From: an uncultured Verrucomicrobia subdivision 3 bacterium
GTDB lineage: Bacteria; Verrucomicrobiota; Verrucomicrobiae; Limisphaerales; UBA11358
Assembly: GCA_903847285.1 (NCBI GenBank)
Contig: CAINDH010000224.1
Span: forward strand, 1 to 45,107
Reading direction: 5' to 3'
DNA: 45,107 nucleotides
The translations under genes were made by a program, and so were the position numbers. How positions within the stretch are numbered: position 1 is the first letter of the stretch; each line of letters starts with the position of its first letter. The notes under the pieces are model-generated. The model searched no databases, was not told the DNA's origin, and saw only the letters and a program-made list of their open reading frames with translations. Shown piece by piece: positions 38,978 to 45,107 of this stretch.

Positions 38978-39943
38978 TCATTGTCTCAAGATTTTCCGCG
39001 CGGCCTCGGCGACGCTGACGGCGGTCGGGCGGTGCGCGGTCCAGAGGTTGGGGTGATACGGCACGGGCGTGTCTTTGGCGTTGAGGCGTTGCGGCGGCGC
39101 GTCGAGCAGGCCGTAGCCTTCGCTCGCCACACGCGCAATGATTTCGGCGGTGACTCCGCCCCACGGCCAAGCTTCGCCGACGCAGAGTAATTTCCCCGTG
39201 CGCGCCACGCTGGCCATGATGGTATCTGTGTCGAGCGGTTTCACGGAACGCAAATCCACGACTTCAATTTCCCAGCCTTCGCCGGAAAGTTCGGTGGCGG
39301 CTTCGATTGCTTCGTGAACCATCGCGCTGTAAGTCACGATGGTCAGATCACGACCTTCACGAGCGATGCGCGCCTTACCGATGGGCAAGGCTTCGCTCGG
39401 AAGTTTTTCCGCCTTAAGATGGCGATAGAGAAATTTGTGTTCGCAAAAAACCACCGGGTCATCGATTGCAACGGCTTCAAGCAACATTGAGTAGGCATCC
39501 TCGACCGTCGCGGGTGTCAGCACAATCACACCGGGATAATGTGCGTAAATCGCCTCGATGCACTGGCTATGGAACGGCCCGCCACCGGATGTGCCGCCGA
39601 ACGGCAGGCGCACGGTGATGGGACAGGTAACGCCCGTGCGCCAGAACAACGTCGCCGCTTGGTTGACGATTTGATTGAAGCCGACGGTGGAAAAATCCGC
39701 GAACTGCATTTCGATGATGGGGCGCATCCCTTCGATTGCCGCACCGACGGCGAGGCCGACCATCGCATCTTCACTGATGGGCGAATCGAGCACGCGTCCG
39801 GGAAATTCTTTCGCCAAATTTTTCGTAGCCTTGAACGCGCCGCCGAAGGCGCCGACATCTTGCCCGTAGATGAAAACCCGCGGGTCGTCGCGCAGGGCGT
39901 GAGCCTGGGCTTCGCGGATGGCATCGAGATAGGTAATGCTCAT
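38978..39943 (-). CDS. pdhB: Pyruvate dehydrogenase E1 beta subunit
   Basis: The ATG at 39943 (MSITYLDAIREAQAHALRDD) overlaps the E1-alpha stop as ATGA, a sign of translational coupling; a longer open frame to 39988 is not used. The 321-residue protein matches the transketolase-like beta chain: YGQDVGAFGGAFKATKNL, then SPISEDAMVGLAVGAAIEG, MQFADF and FNQIVNQAATLFWRTG in the pyrimidine domain, and VVDLRSVKPLDTDTIMASV in the C-terminal domain. It forms the thiamine diphosphate site with E1-alpha and decarboxylates pyruvate. The length and motif order are typical of the alpha2beta2 E1 of Gram-positive bacteria and mitochondria. Confidence 0.95.
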   Translation of the reverse strand: MSITYLDAIREAQAHALRDDPRVFIYGQDVGAFGGAFKATKNLAKEFPGRVLDSPISEDAMVGLAVGAAIEGMRPIIEMQFADFSTVGFNQIVNQAATLFWRTGVTCPITVRLPFGGTSGGGPFHSQCIEAIYAHYPGVIVLTPATVEDAYSMLLEAVAIDDPVVFCEHKFLYRHLKAEKLPSEALPIGKARIAREGRDLTIVTYSAMVHEAIEAATELSGEGWEIEVVDLRSVKPLDTDTIMASVARTGKLLCVGEAWPWGGVTAEIIARVASEGYGLLDAPPQRLNAKDTPVPYHPNLWTAHRPTAVSVAEAARKILRQ

Positions 39944-40968
39944 TGCTCGTGAATCTCGGATAAATGTTGAGAAGCGATGGCCCGCCATTCTTCCGCGAAC
40001 GGATTGGGCGCGGGTTCGCGTTGCACTTGCGCGACCGCCTCCTCGATTTCGCGAATGGCTTCACTGCGCCAGGTTGCGATGGTCGCCGTGTCGATCCATT
40101 TTTTTTGGAGCAAATGTTCCTCGGCAACTTTCAGGCAATCGCGGCCAAGCGTGGAATTTTTCATGTCCGGCGGAATATAACTGGCATCGTCATGCTCGCC
40201 GTGACCGCAGAGCCGGAGCAGTTTGGCGACGATGAGTTGCGGGCCTTCCCCGGCGCGCGCGCGCGCGGCGGCAGCCCCGAGAACTTGCAAGCACGCGGTC
40301 AGATCCGTTGCATCCACCGAGTGCGCGCCCACGCCATAGCCAGCGGCCTTATCCACCAGCTCCTCGCAGGCAAACTGCCGATTCGTCGGCGTGGAATACG
40401 CAAATTGATTGTCCGCCACGACCATGAGCAGCGGTAGTTTTTCTACTGCGGCTTGGTTGAGCGCTTCGTGAAATGCGCCGGTGGAAGTCGCGCCATCGCC
40501 CAGACACGCCGCGCCGACTGTGCCGGAAATTTTTTTTAGGCGGTGCGCAAACAACATTCCGTTGACGACGGAAATCATCGCGCCGAGGTGAGAAATCATC
40601 GGCAACAAGCCGTCGCGCGGACGACCGCGATGCACGTTGCCATCACGCCCGCGCATGGGGCCGAGCGAAGAACCGAGGTAGGTGCGGACCGCTTCGAGAA
40701 TCGTTTCACCAAAGGCCAGACGGCCGCCCGCATCGCGGATGAGGGGAGCAAAGACATCGCCTTTGCGCAGCGAAAGACCGACGGCCACGCTCAAGGCTTC
40801 CTGCCCGCGACCAAGAAAAACGCCGCCGTGGATTTTACCGGCGCGGTAGAGCGCGGCAAATTTGTCATCCAGCAGCCGTGCGCGCAGCATGAAGCGGAAG
40901 GCGGTAAGATGCGCCTCCGGGACAACTTCAGTTTGGCTCGCGCGCGGCGCAGAGGCGGTTTGCAGCAT
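39940..40968 (-). CDS. pdhA: Pyruvate dehydrogenase E1 alpha subunit
   Basis: The 342-residue protein has the thiamine diphosphate/Mg motif GDGATSTGAFHEALN starting at Gly157, followed 28 residues later by DNQFAYSTP, where the usual NN pair is DN (Asn187). The substrate-side motif RAGKIHGGVFLGRGQEA appears early, and GRDGNVHRG lies before the cofactor site. The phosphorylation-loop stretch of mitochondrial enzymes is only loosely kept (RLCGHGEHDDASY). It makes the first, rate-limiting step: decarboxylation of pyruvate and reductive acetylation of the lipoyl group. It is the first gene of the E1-alpha, E1-beta, E2 series; no E3 gene follows. Acetoin dehydrogenase or a branched-chain enzyme have the same layout, so the exact substrate is an inference. 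Confidence 0.93.
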   Translation of the reverse strand: MLQTASAPRASQTEVVPEAHLTAFRFMLRARLLDDKFAALYRAGKIHGGVFLGRGQEALSVAVGLSLRKGDVFAPLIRDAGGRLAFGETILEAVRTYLGSSLGPMRGRDGNVHRGRPRDGLLPMISHLGAMISVVNGMLFAHRLKKISGTVGAACLGDGATSTGAFHEALNQAAVEKLPLLMVVADNQFAYSTPTNRQFACEELVDKAAGYGVGAHSVDATDLTACLQVLGAAAARARAGEGPQLIVAKLLRLCGHGEHDDASYIPPDMKNSTLGRDCLKVAEEHLLQKKWIDTATIATWRSEAIREIEEAVAQVQREPAPNPFAEEWRAIASQHLSEIHEQ

Positions 40969-41056
40969 GGCGGCATTTTACCGGCGCAGATGCATGCCAG
41001 CAATCATTCTTTGAAAAATGAAACCCGGAAAGTTTTTTACCGACGGTCACGACGTT

Positions 41057-42130
41057 TCACTTCGCGACCGGGCGGCTCACATTTTTTAAGCGGTCGCGCA
41101 CCATGTCGGCGCGTAGCAGGTCGCGCTCCTCGGCTGAGAGTTTGTCGGAAAGTTGCTTCTGCAAATGCGCGGGTTGCGTGATCAAAAACAGCTCGTCCAC
41201 CAGCGTGCGATCTGCCCCCGGGAACAAGCTCATATCCACGCCCAGCTTCAGCAACGAAAGAAGGTTCATCGCTTCCTTGGATGAAATGCTGTGGGCGTTC
41301 GCCAGGATGCCGTAGGCGCGGCCGATGTGGTTAAACACCACCTTGGTCTTTTTTTCCAGCAACCGTTCGCGCGCGTTCTGCTCGTGCTCGATGATCTGTG
41401 CCAAAACTTTTTCCAGCCGCTCGACGATGACGGTTTCGCTTTCCCCAAGCGTCATCTGGTTCGAGACTTGGAAGACATTTCCCAGCGCTTCTGTGCCTTC
41501 GCCGTAAAGCCCGCGCACTGCCAGGCCGAGTTTGTTCACGGATTGGATGATGGGGTTGATCTGCTCGTCCAGCACGCAGCCCGGCAAGTGGAGCATCGCG
41601 CTCACGCGGATGCCCGTGCCAAGATTCGTCGGGCATGCGGTCAGGTAGCCAAGTTCGTTGTCGAATGCGAAATTTAATTTTTTCTCCAGCGCGGAATCAA
41701 ACGCGTCAATCGCGTTCCACGCCGCGCGCAGTTGCAGACCGGGGCGTAACGCCTGCATCCGCAGATGATCCTCCTCGTTGATCATCACGCAAAAAGATTC
41801 CTCACGGTTCAGCACGATGCCGCTGCCGACGCTTTTCGCGGCGTGTTCGCGGCTGATGAGATGGCGCTCGACCAGAATCTGCTTGTCCAGCGCGCCAAGA
41901 CTATCCATCGCCTCGGAAAAGGAATCCGCCATCTCCGGCAGCGAACTCACCGCCGGCTGGATGGTTTCCAAAATTTTCACGCGCTCTGGCTTTTTCGCCC
42001 ATCCGGGGAAGGCGTGTTCACGCAGATTGCGCGCCAGCCGGACGCGGCTGGAAATGACGATGCGGTCATGCGGTCCACTCAACCGAGTGGTTGCCGCCGG
42101 CGAAATCAGAAATTGGTGAAGGTCTTTCAT
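41057..42130 (-). CDS. mcsB: Protein-arginine kinase McsB
   Basis: The ATG at 42130 (MKDLHQFLISPAATT) gives 357 residues, the family size; the longer frame to 42289 overlaps the mcsA end and has no family match. It is a phosphagen-kinase-fold enzyme with VISSRVRLARNLREHAFPGW for nucleotide binding, NEEDHLRMQ in the substrate region, and YLTACPTNLGTGIRVSAMLH with the reactive cysteine. As in McsB it has no N-terminal alpha domain of the creatine kinase type. It phosphorylates arginine on proteins to mark them for ClpCP in Firmicutes. It lies 76 bases after mcsA on the same strand, as in Bacillus, but no clpC or ctsR is nearby. A pairing with ClpC elsewhere in the genome is probable. Confidence 0.95.
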   Translation of the reverse strand: MKDLHQFLISPAATTRLSGPHDRIVISSRVRLARNLREHAFPGWAKKPERVKILETIQPAVSSLPEMADSFSEAMDSLGALDKQILVERHLISREHAAKSVGSGIVLNREESFCVMINEEDHLRMQALRPGLQLRAAWNAIDAFDSALEKKLNFAFDNELGYLTACPTNLGTGIRVSAMLHLPGCVLDEQINPIIQSVNKLGLAVRGLYGEGTEALGNVFQVSNQMTLGESETVIVERLEKVLAQIIEHEQNARERLLEKKTKVVFNHIGRAYGILANAHSISSKEAMNLLSLLKLGVDMSLFPGADRTLVDELFLITQPAHLQKQLSDKLSAEERDLLRADMVRDRLKNVSRPVAK

Positions 42131-42206
42131 TTTAATGTTGTAGCAGCCGACGTGAGGTGGTTCGTTTTTGATTTGCGCCTCGTCCCCTCGTCGCCTACCG
42201 GATTTT

Positions 42207-42734
42207 TTACCGCGCTTTAGCCGGCACGCCGCCCACGTTTTTAATTTCATCACGCAACGTTGCCGCCGTCTCGTAATCTTCGTCGGCAATCGCCTTCGTC
42301 AGTTTTTTCTGGAGTGATTTCAGGCGATCCACCGTGTCGCGCGTTTGACGAAGCGCTTCAGGGGTTTTACCCGTGTGCCGCGTGCCTTTGTGCATCGTCT
42401 TAAGCAAGCCAGACAAACCTTCCGCAAACGTTTTGTAGCAATCCGGGCAGCCAAGCCGGCCGGACTTTTTGAAATCCGCCTGCGAAAATCCGCAGCGCAC
42501 ACATTTCGTTTCCACGCCGCTGACCGCCTGCTCCAATTCCTGCGACGCGCCGAGGCCGAGCATGATGTCCGCATCGGGAACGAGAAACGCCGTCGGGTCA
42601 TTATCCAGACCCTTGGCCTTGGCACAGGCATCGCACAGATTCAAATCCTGCTTCTTGTTGTCCGCAGAAATCTTGGTCAGGAATAGCGTCGCGGGCTTTT
42701 CCTTGCACATGGAACACATTTTATTGGCACTCAT
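42207..42734 (-). CDS. mcsA: McsA-like zinc-finger activator with UVR motif
   Basis: This 175-residue protein begins MSANKMCSMCKEKPATLFL. It carries four CxxC pairs (CSMC, CDAC, CVRC, CPDC) that would bind two zinc ions. Toward the end is a UVR-type helix hairpin, LQKKLTKAIADEDYETAATLRDEIK. The length and arrangement match McsA of Bacillus, the activator of McsB kinase. In those bacteria McsA also takes part in ClpC control and metal-stress sensing. The gene stands directly before mcsB on the same strand, 76 bases apart, with no gene between mcsA and the hflX end at 42840. Confidence 0.93.
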   Translation of the reverse strand: MSANKMCSMCKEKPATLFLTKISADNKKQDLNLCDACAKAKGLDNDPTAFLVPDADIMLGLGASQELEQAVSGVETKCVRCGFSQADFKKSGRLGCPDCYKTFAEGLSGLLKTMHKGTRHTGKTPEALRQTRDTVDRLKSLQKKLTKAIADEDYETAATLRDEIKNVGGVPAKAR

Positions 42735-42839
42735 AGAAATTCAATCGGCAAAACCAGAACGGTCTGGTTGATTAAATACCTTGTCATCGGTGAAATTGCA
42801 AAAAAATAGAGCCTGACCGAATCGTCACGTGTGTCTCCA

Positions 42840-44123
42840 TCATGAATCGCCCACGATAAACGGCGCGAATTCATCCAGCAGATGCGGCGGGATGCGGACT
42901 TTGAAACGCGCGTGCTTGCCGGAATATCGGCTCGTCACCACCTGGCCAACGGCGTGGAGCCGTGCGATGACGGCGGCTTTTTCCTGCGGCACGCGCAAGT
43001 CCAGAAATTCGCGGATGGGCCGGAGCTGCGTGCCCAGTTCCGCCAGCAGTGGCGCGATGCCTTCCCCGGACTTCGCCGAGATACAGACCGCCTGCGGAAA
43101 TTTCTCGCGCATGGCGGCGGACACGCTGCCCGCAAGCTGATCCACCTTGTTGAAAATCATTAGCACTGGTTTATCCGCCGCGCCGATTTCCATGAGCACC
43201 GTGTTCACCGCGTCGATCTGTTCCTGCGCCTGCGGGTGGCTGATGTCCACGACGTGCAGCAGCAAATCCGCCTGGACCACTTCTTCGAGCGTGGCCTTGA
43301 ACGCCTCCACCAGACCGTGCGGCAATTTTTTGATGAAGCCCACCGTGTCCGTTAGCAACACATTTTGCTTGGTCGGTAATTTTAGCCGCCGCGTCGTCGG
43401 ATCGAGCGTGGCGAATAATTTATCCTCCGCCAGCACCGTGGCGCCGGTGAGTTTGTTGAGCAGCGTGGACTTACCCGCGTTGGTGTAACCCACGATAGAC
43501 GCGAGCGGCCACTCGCTCCGCTGGCGACCGGCGCGCTGCGTCTCGCGCTGGCGACGGACAAGTTCAAGCTCGCTGTCAATTTTTTCGAGCCGCTCGGAAA
43601 GTTTCCGGCGATCCGCTTCCAGCTGCGATTCGCCTTCGCCGCCGATGCTGCCGGTAGAGCCGCGCTGCCGCGACAAGTGCGACCAGTAACGCGTCAGGCG
43701 CGGCAGCAGGTATTTCAACTGCGCGTGCTCGATCTGCAACTTGCCTTCGCGCGTGCGCGCGCGTTGTCCGAAAATTTCCAGGATGAGCGCGGTGCGGTCG
43801 AAAATTTTGCACTCGAAAATCTTTTCCAGATTGCGGCTCTGCGCGGGGGAAAGTTCGTCGTCGAAAATGACCGTGTCCACCTTGTTCTGTTTGCAGTAGT
43901 CAGCAAACTCGTCCGCCTTGCCCTTGCCGATAAATGTGGCGGGCGACGGCGATTCCAATTTCTGCACGCCTTCACCGATGATTTCCGCGCCGGCGGTAGT
44001 GGCCAGCTCCGCGAGTTCCGCGAGCGATTCGCGGATGTCGGCGGCGTTGCGGGATTTTAGTTCAACGCCGATGAGGAAGGCGCGGGTGGTGCGAGCGGTG
44101 CGATTTTGGACGAGTGCTTTCAA
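42840..44123 (-). CDS. hflX: GTPase HflX
   Basis: The frame is open to 44180, but a TTG at 44123 (LKALVQNRTARTTRAFLIGVE) begins where the family similarity begins and gives 427 residues. N-terminal HflX domain: LAELATTAGAEIIGE, SPATFIGKGKADE and VIFDDELSPAQSRNLE. A helical linker has the glycine-rich SIGGEGESQLEADRRKL, where most family members read GPGETQLE. The G domain shows G1 GYTNAGKSTLLN, G3 DTVGFIKKLP, G4 NKVD and G5-like ISAKSGEG. HflX binds the 50S ribosome and rescues stalled or hibernating ribosomes. The exact start is uncertain because no ATG is well placed. An upstream promoter region would overlap the element-rich stretch after 44180. Confidence 0.95.
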   Translation of the reverse strand: MKALVQNRTARTTRAFLIGVELKSRNAADIRESLAELAELATTAGAEIIGEGVQKLESPSPATFIGKGKADEFADYCKQNKVDTVIFDDELSPAQSRNLEKIFECKIFDRTALILEIFGQRARTREGKLQIEHAQLKYLLPRLTRYWSHLSRQRGSTGSIGGEGESQLEADRRKLSERLEKIDSELELVRRQRETQRAGRQRSEWPLASIVGYTNAGKSTLLNKLTGATVLAEDKLFATLDPTTRRLKLPTKQNVLLTDTVGFIKKLPHGLVEAFKATLEEVVQADLLLHVVDISHPQAQEQIDAVNTVLMEIGAADKPVLMIFNKVDQLAGSVSAAMREKFPQAVCISAKSGEGIAPLLAELGTQLRPIREFLDLRVPQEKAAVIARLHAVGQVVTSRYSGKHARFKVRIPPHLLDEFAPFIVGDS

Positions 44124-44235
44124 AGGTTGCGGGCGACAGCATGGCAAAAACGACCCAGCGGTGAAAGCGCGGAGTGACACGCGTAAAATGGTAGGGCTGG
44201 CAGTCCTCTGCTCGCCGCTGGCTGGAACGCCGAAT

Positions 44236-44392
44236 GGTAGGGACGCTGCGCTGCGGCGTCCCCGCTGGCGCTTCCCCGCTTTTGAGCCAGCGGAATTTCC
44301 CGAACCGCCCGCCGAAGCCGGGAAACTCGGGTGGGGGCGGCCCAGCAGTCCATCCCTACCGCCACAACTCCCGGCTGGACCACCCGGCCCCG
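44236..44392 (+). repeat. Dispersed GC-rich element, copy 1
   Basis: The block beginning ggtagggacgctgcgctgcg contains two internal hairpins: gggacgc / gcgtccc, and cgctggc / gccagcg around a cttccccgctttt loop. It runs to about 44385 (cccggctggaccaccc). A second copy starts at 44776 with the same order and good identity, and a decayed copy lies at about 8396-8515. It looks like a REP-type or small non-autonomous mobile element. No transposase is in the window. Confidence 0.8.
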
Positions 44393-44644
44393 GGATTATT
44401 CCGGCCAGTCCTTGGTTTCACGCCACCAACCCGGGGAATGATCCCACCTACCCACGGGTTCTTCCCGCCAGACCGAAGCATATTCCCACCAGTCCACGGC
44501 ATGACGCCGCCAGGCTTCAGAATGGTCCGACCATGCCGTGGATTATTCCCACCAAACCGTAGAATAATCTCACCAGTCCACGGACTGATGAGAAAAATCC
44601 ATGGTTTTTTGGCAAAAAACCGCGGGTTTTCGCCAGATTCCACC
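44393..44644 (+). repeat. Degenerate 21-base tandem array, twelve units
   Basis: From 44393 the sequence falls into twelve consecutive 21-base units with no gaps (a weaker thirteenth unit may precede at 44372). The consensus is RGNWTNNTSCCRCCANNCCRY. Position 2 is G and position 5 is T in all twelve; the core CC-R-CCA at positions 10-15 and CC at 18-19 are mostly kept; positions 3, 6, 7, 16, 17, 20 and 21 vary freely. The last three units drift most. Since 21 is a multiple of three, both strands stay open across it, so open frames here are not evidence of coding. It follows directly on the dispersed element. It holds no known promoter or RNA signature. Confidence 0.85.
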
Positions 44645-44775
44645 GGCAGAATCCGACGGAACTATCTTAAAAATGGAGCGTTTGAGCAAAAAATACGGGT
44701 TAGGACCGGTTTGGCAGGGTTTTGATGCAAATTGGAGAGAACTGACACCCTTATGAAAGGGGCGCAGAGACAGCC
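44645..44775. other. Unassigned spacer between the 21-base array and element copy 2
   Basis: I see no gene, hairpin or repeat in this 131-base stretch. It contains short A-rich runs (cttaaaaatgga, gcaaaaaatac) and is less GC-rich than its flanks. A promoter for the reading frame at 44941 could lie here, but no clear -35/-10 pair can be named. Confidence 0.5.
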
Positions 44776-44934
44776 GGTAGGGACGCTGTGCTGCGCTGTC
44801 CCCGCTGGCGCTTCCCCACTTTTGGGCCAGCGGAATTTCCCGAACACCCGCCGAAGACGGGGAAGCGCGGGCGGGGGCGGCCCGGCGGTCCGTCCCTCCC
44901 ACCCCCAACTCCCGGCGGGACCACCCCGCCGCCA
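44776..44934 (+). repeat. Dispersed GC-rich element, copy 2
   Basis: Begins ggtagggacgctgtgctgcg and follows copy 1 base by base with scattered changes through ttcccgaacacccgccgaag, gggggcggcccggcggtccg and ccaactcccggcgggaccac. The second hairpin (cgctggc / gccagcg) is intact; the first is weakened. Copy 2 is not followed by the 21-base array, which shows that the two structures are separable. Confidence 0.8.
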
Positions 44935-44940
44935 AGATTG

Positions 44941-45107
44941 ATGGATGCCTCCAGCCGGCTACCCCAGCTCTCCATCGCACCCGGCAGCGGCAACGCCGTT
45001 CTGAATTGGGCGGCCCCGCTCAACCCGACCATCTTGGAGACCACCACCGCGCTGGAAATTTCAAATTCGTGGACGACGCTGTCCGGGACCATCAGCAACA
45101 CCAACGG
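44941..45107 (+). CDS. Start of a truncated surface-protein reading frame (runs off the window)
   Basis: From the ATG at 44941 the frame reads MDASSRLPQLSIAPGSGNAV, then LNWAAPLNPTILETTTALE and SNSWTTLSGTISNTNG, still open at the last base. This phrasing (LNW, then ETTTALE, then SWTTL) matches the short C-terminal module seen in the 29.4 kb autotransporter-repeat protein (WPATHLGWILQSQTN, TNWVDVAG). The module normally sits at the end of long secreted proteins, but here it begins almost directly after the dispersed element, without a signal peptide. It may be the tail of a gene broken by the element, or another artefact at the contig end. The frame is open upstream to 44746 through the element. 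Confidence 0.55.
   Translation, partial: MDASSRLPQLSIAPGSGNAVLNWAAPLNPTILETTTALEISNSWTTLSGTISNTN

Noticed and set aside
44393..44644. CRISPR array
   Set aside because: Units are contiguous 21-base repeats without distinct spacers of constant length, repeats are not conserved enough, and no cas gene is near.
44234..44725. Protein gene with a PP-x-R/H-G heptapeptide repeat
   Set aside because: The frame stays open only because the unit length is a multiple of three; both strands are open, the upstream part is the dispersed element, and changes do not favour third codon positions.

Overview
The window reads as a chromosomal segment of a Verrucomicrobiota bacterium, probably of the Pedosphaera/Limisphaerales type. 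This is inferred from the gene mix, not from a marker gene. Clues are a huge Calx-beta protein, an autotransporter-strand-repeat protein ending in FFRLRQP, a pseudopilin-like protein with an FTLIELL helix and C-terminal FGDGH motif, a DUF5069 protein, LpxI (so an LPS-type outer membrane is likely) and GC-rich dispersed intergenic repeats. No rRNA, tRNA, CRISPR array, prophage or complete insertion sequence was seen.

Layout: positions 1-134 hold the tail of an unrelated, very GC-rich 3-hydroxyacyl-CoA dehydrogenase gene, joined at a 9-base overlap to a truncated minus-strand glutamate synthase gene (126-2117). This looks like an assembly chimera. Next on the minus strand are a DUF2723/TPR-like membrane protein and a UvrD/Rep helicase. 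From 7.4 to 11.3 kb, plus-strand genes encode a DHH phosphoesterase, LpxI, a hypothetical protein and a methionine-rich exported protein. From 11.5 to 16.4 kb lies an eleven-domain Calx-beta surface protein whose signal peptide is cut by an in-frame TAA. Housekeeping and stress genes follow: gnd, a sirtuin, an FKBP isomerase, a DUF2959 lipoprotein, katG, a DUF167 protein and a nitronate monooxygenase.

From 24.4 to 27.9 kb an ECF sigma factor fused to a multi-pass membrane domain leads two membrane-anchored proteins (TPR and coiled coil). From 28 to 33.7 kb the minus strand carries a dihydrolipoamide dehydrogenase-like flavoprotein, the autotransporter-repeat protein with a strong terminator, and the pseudopilin. 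From 33.9 to 37.7 kb the plus strand has a DUF5069 protein, metG and an exported protein with a serine-hydrolase motif. From 37.7 to 44.1 kb the minus strand carries pyruvate dehydrogenase E1-alpha, E1-beta and E2, the McsA/McsB arginine-kinase pair and HflX.

The last 900 bases are mostly non-coding. They contain two copies of a ~150-base dispersed element that flank a degenerate 21-base tandem array of 12-13 units, then the start of a truncated surface-protein reading frame. A diverged third element copy lies at about 8396-8515. The 21-base array is the least explained structure in the window. The flavoprotein at 28-29 kb could serve as E3 for the E1/E2 genes at 38-41 kb, although the two loci are separate.
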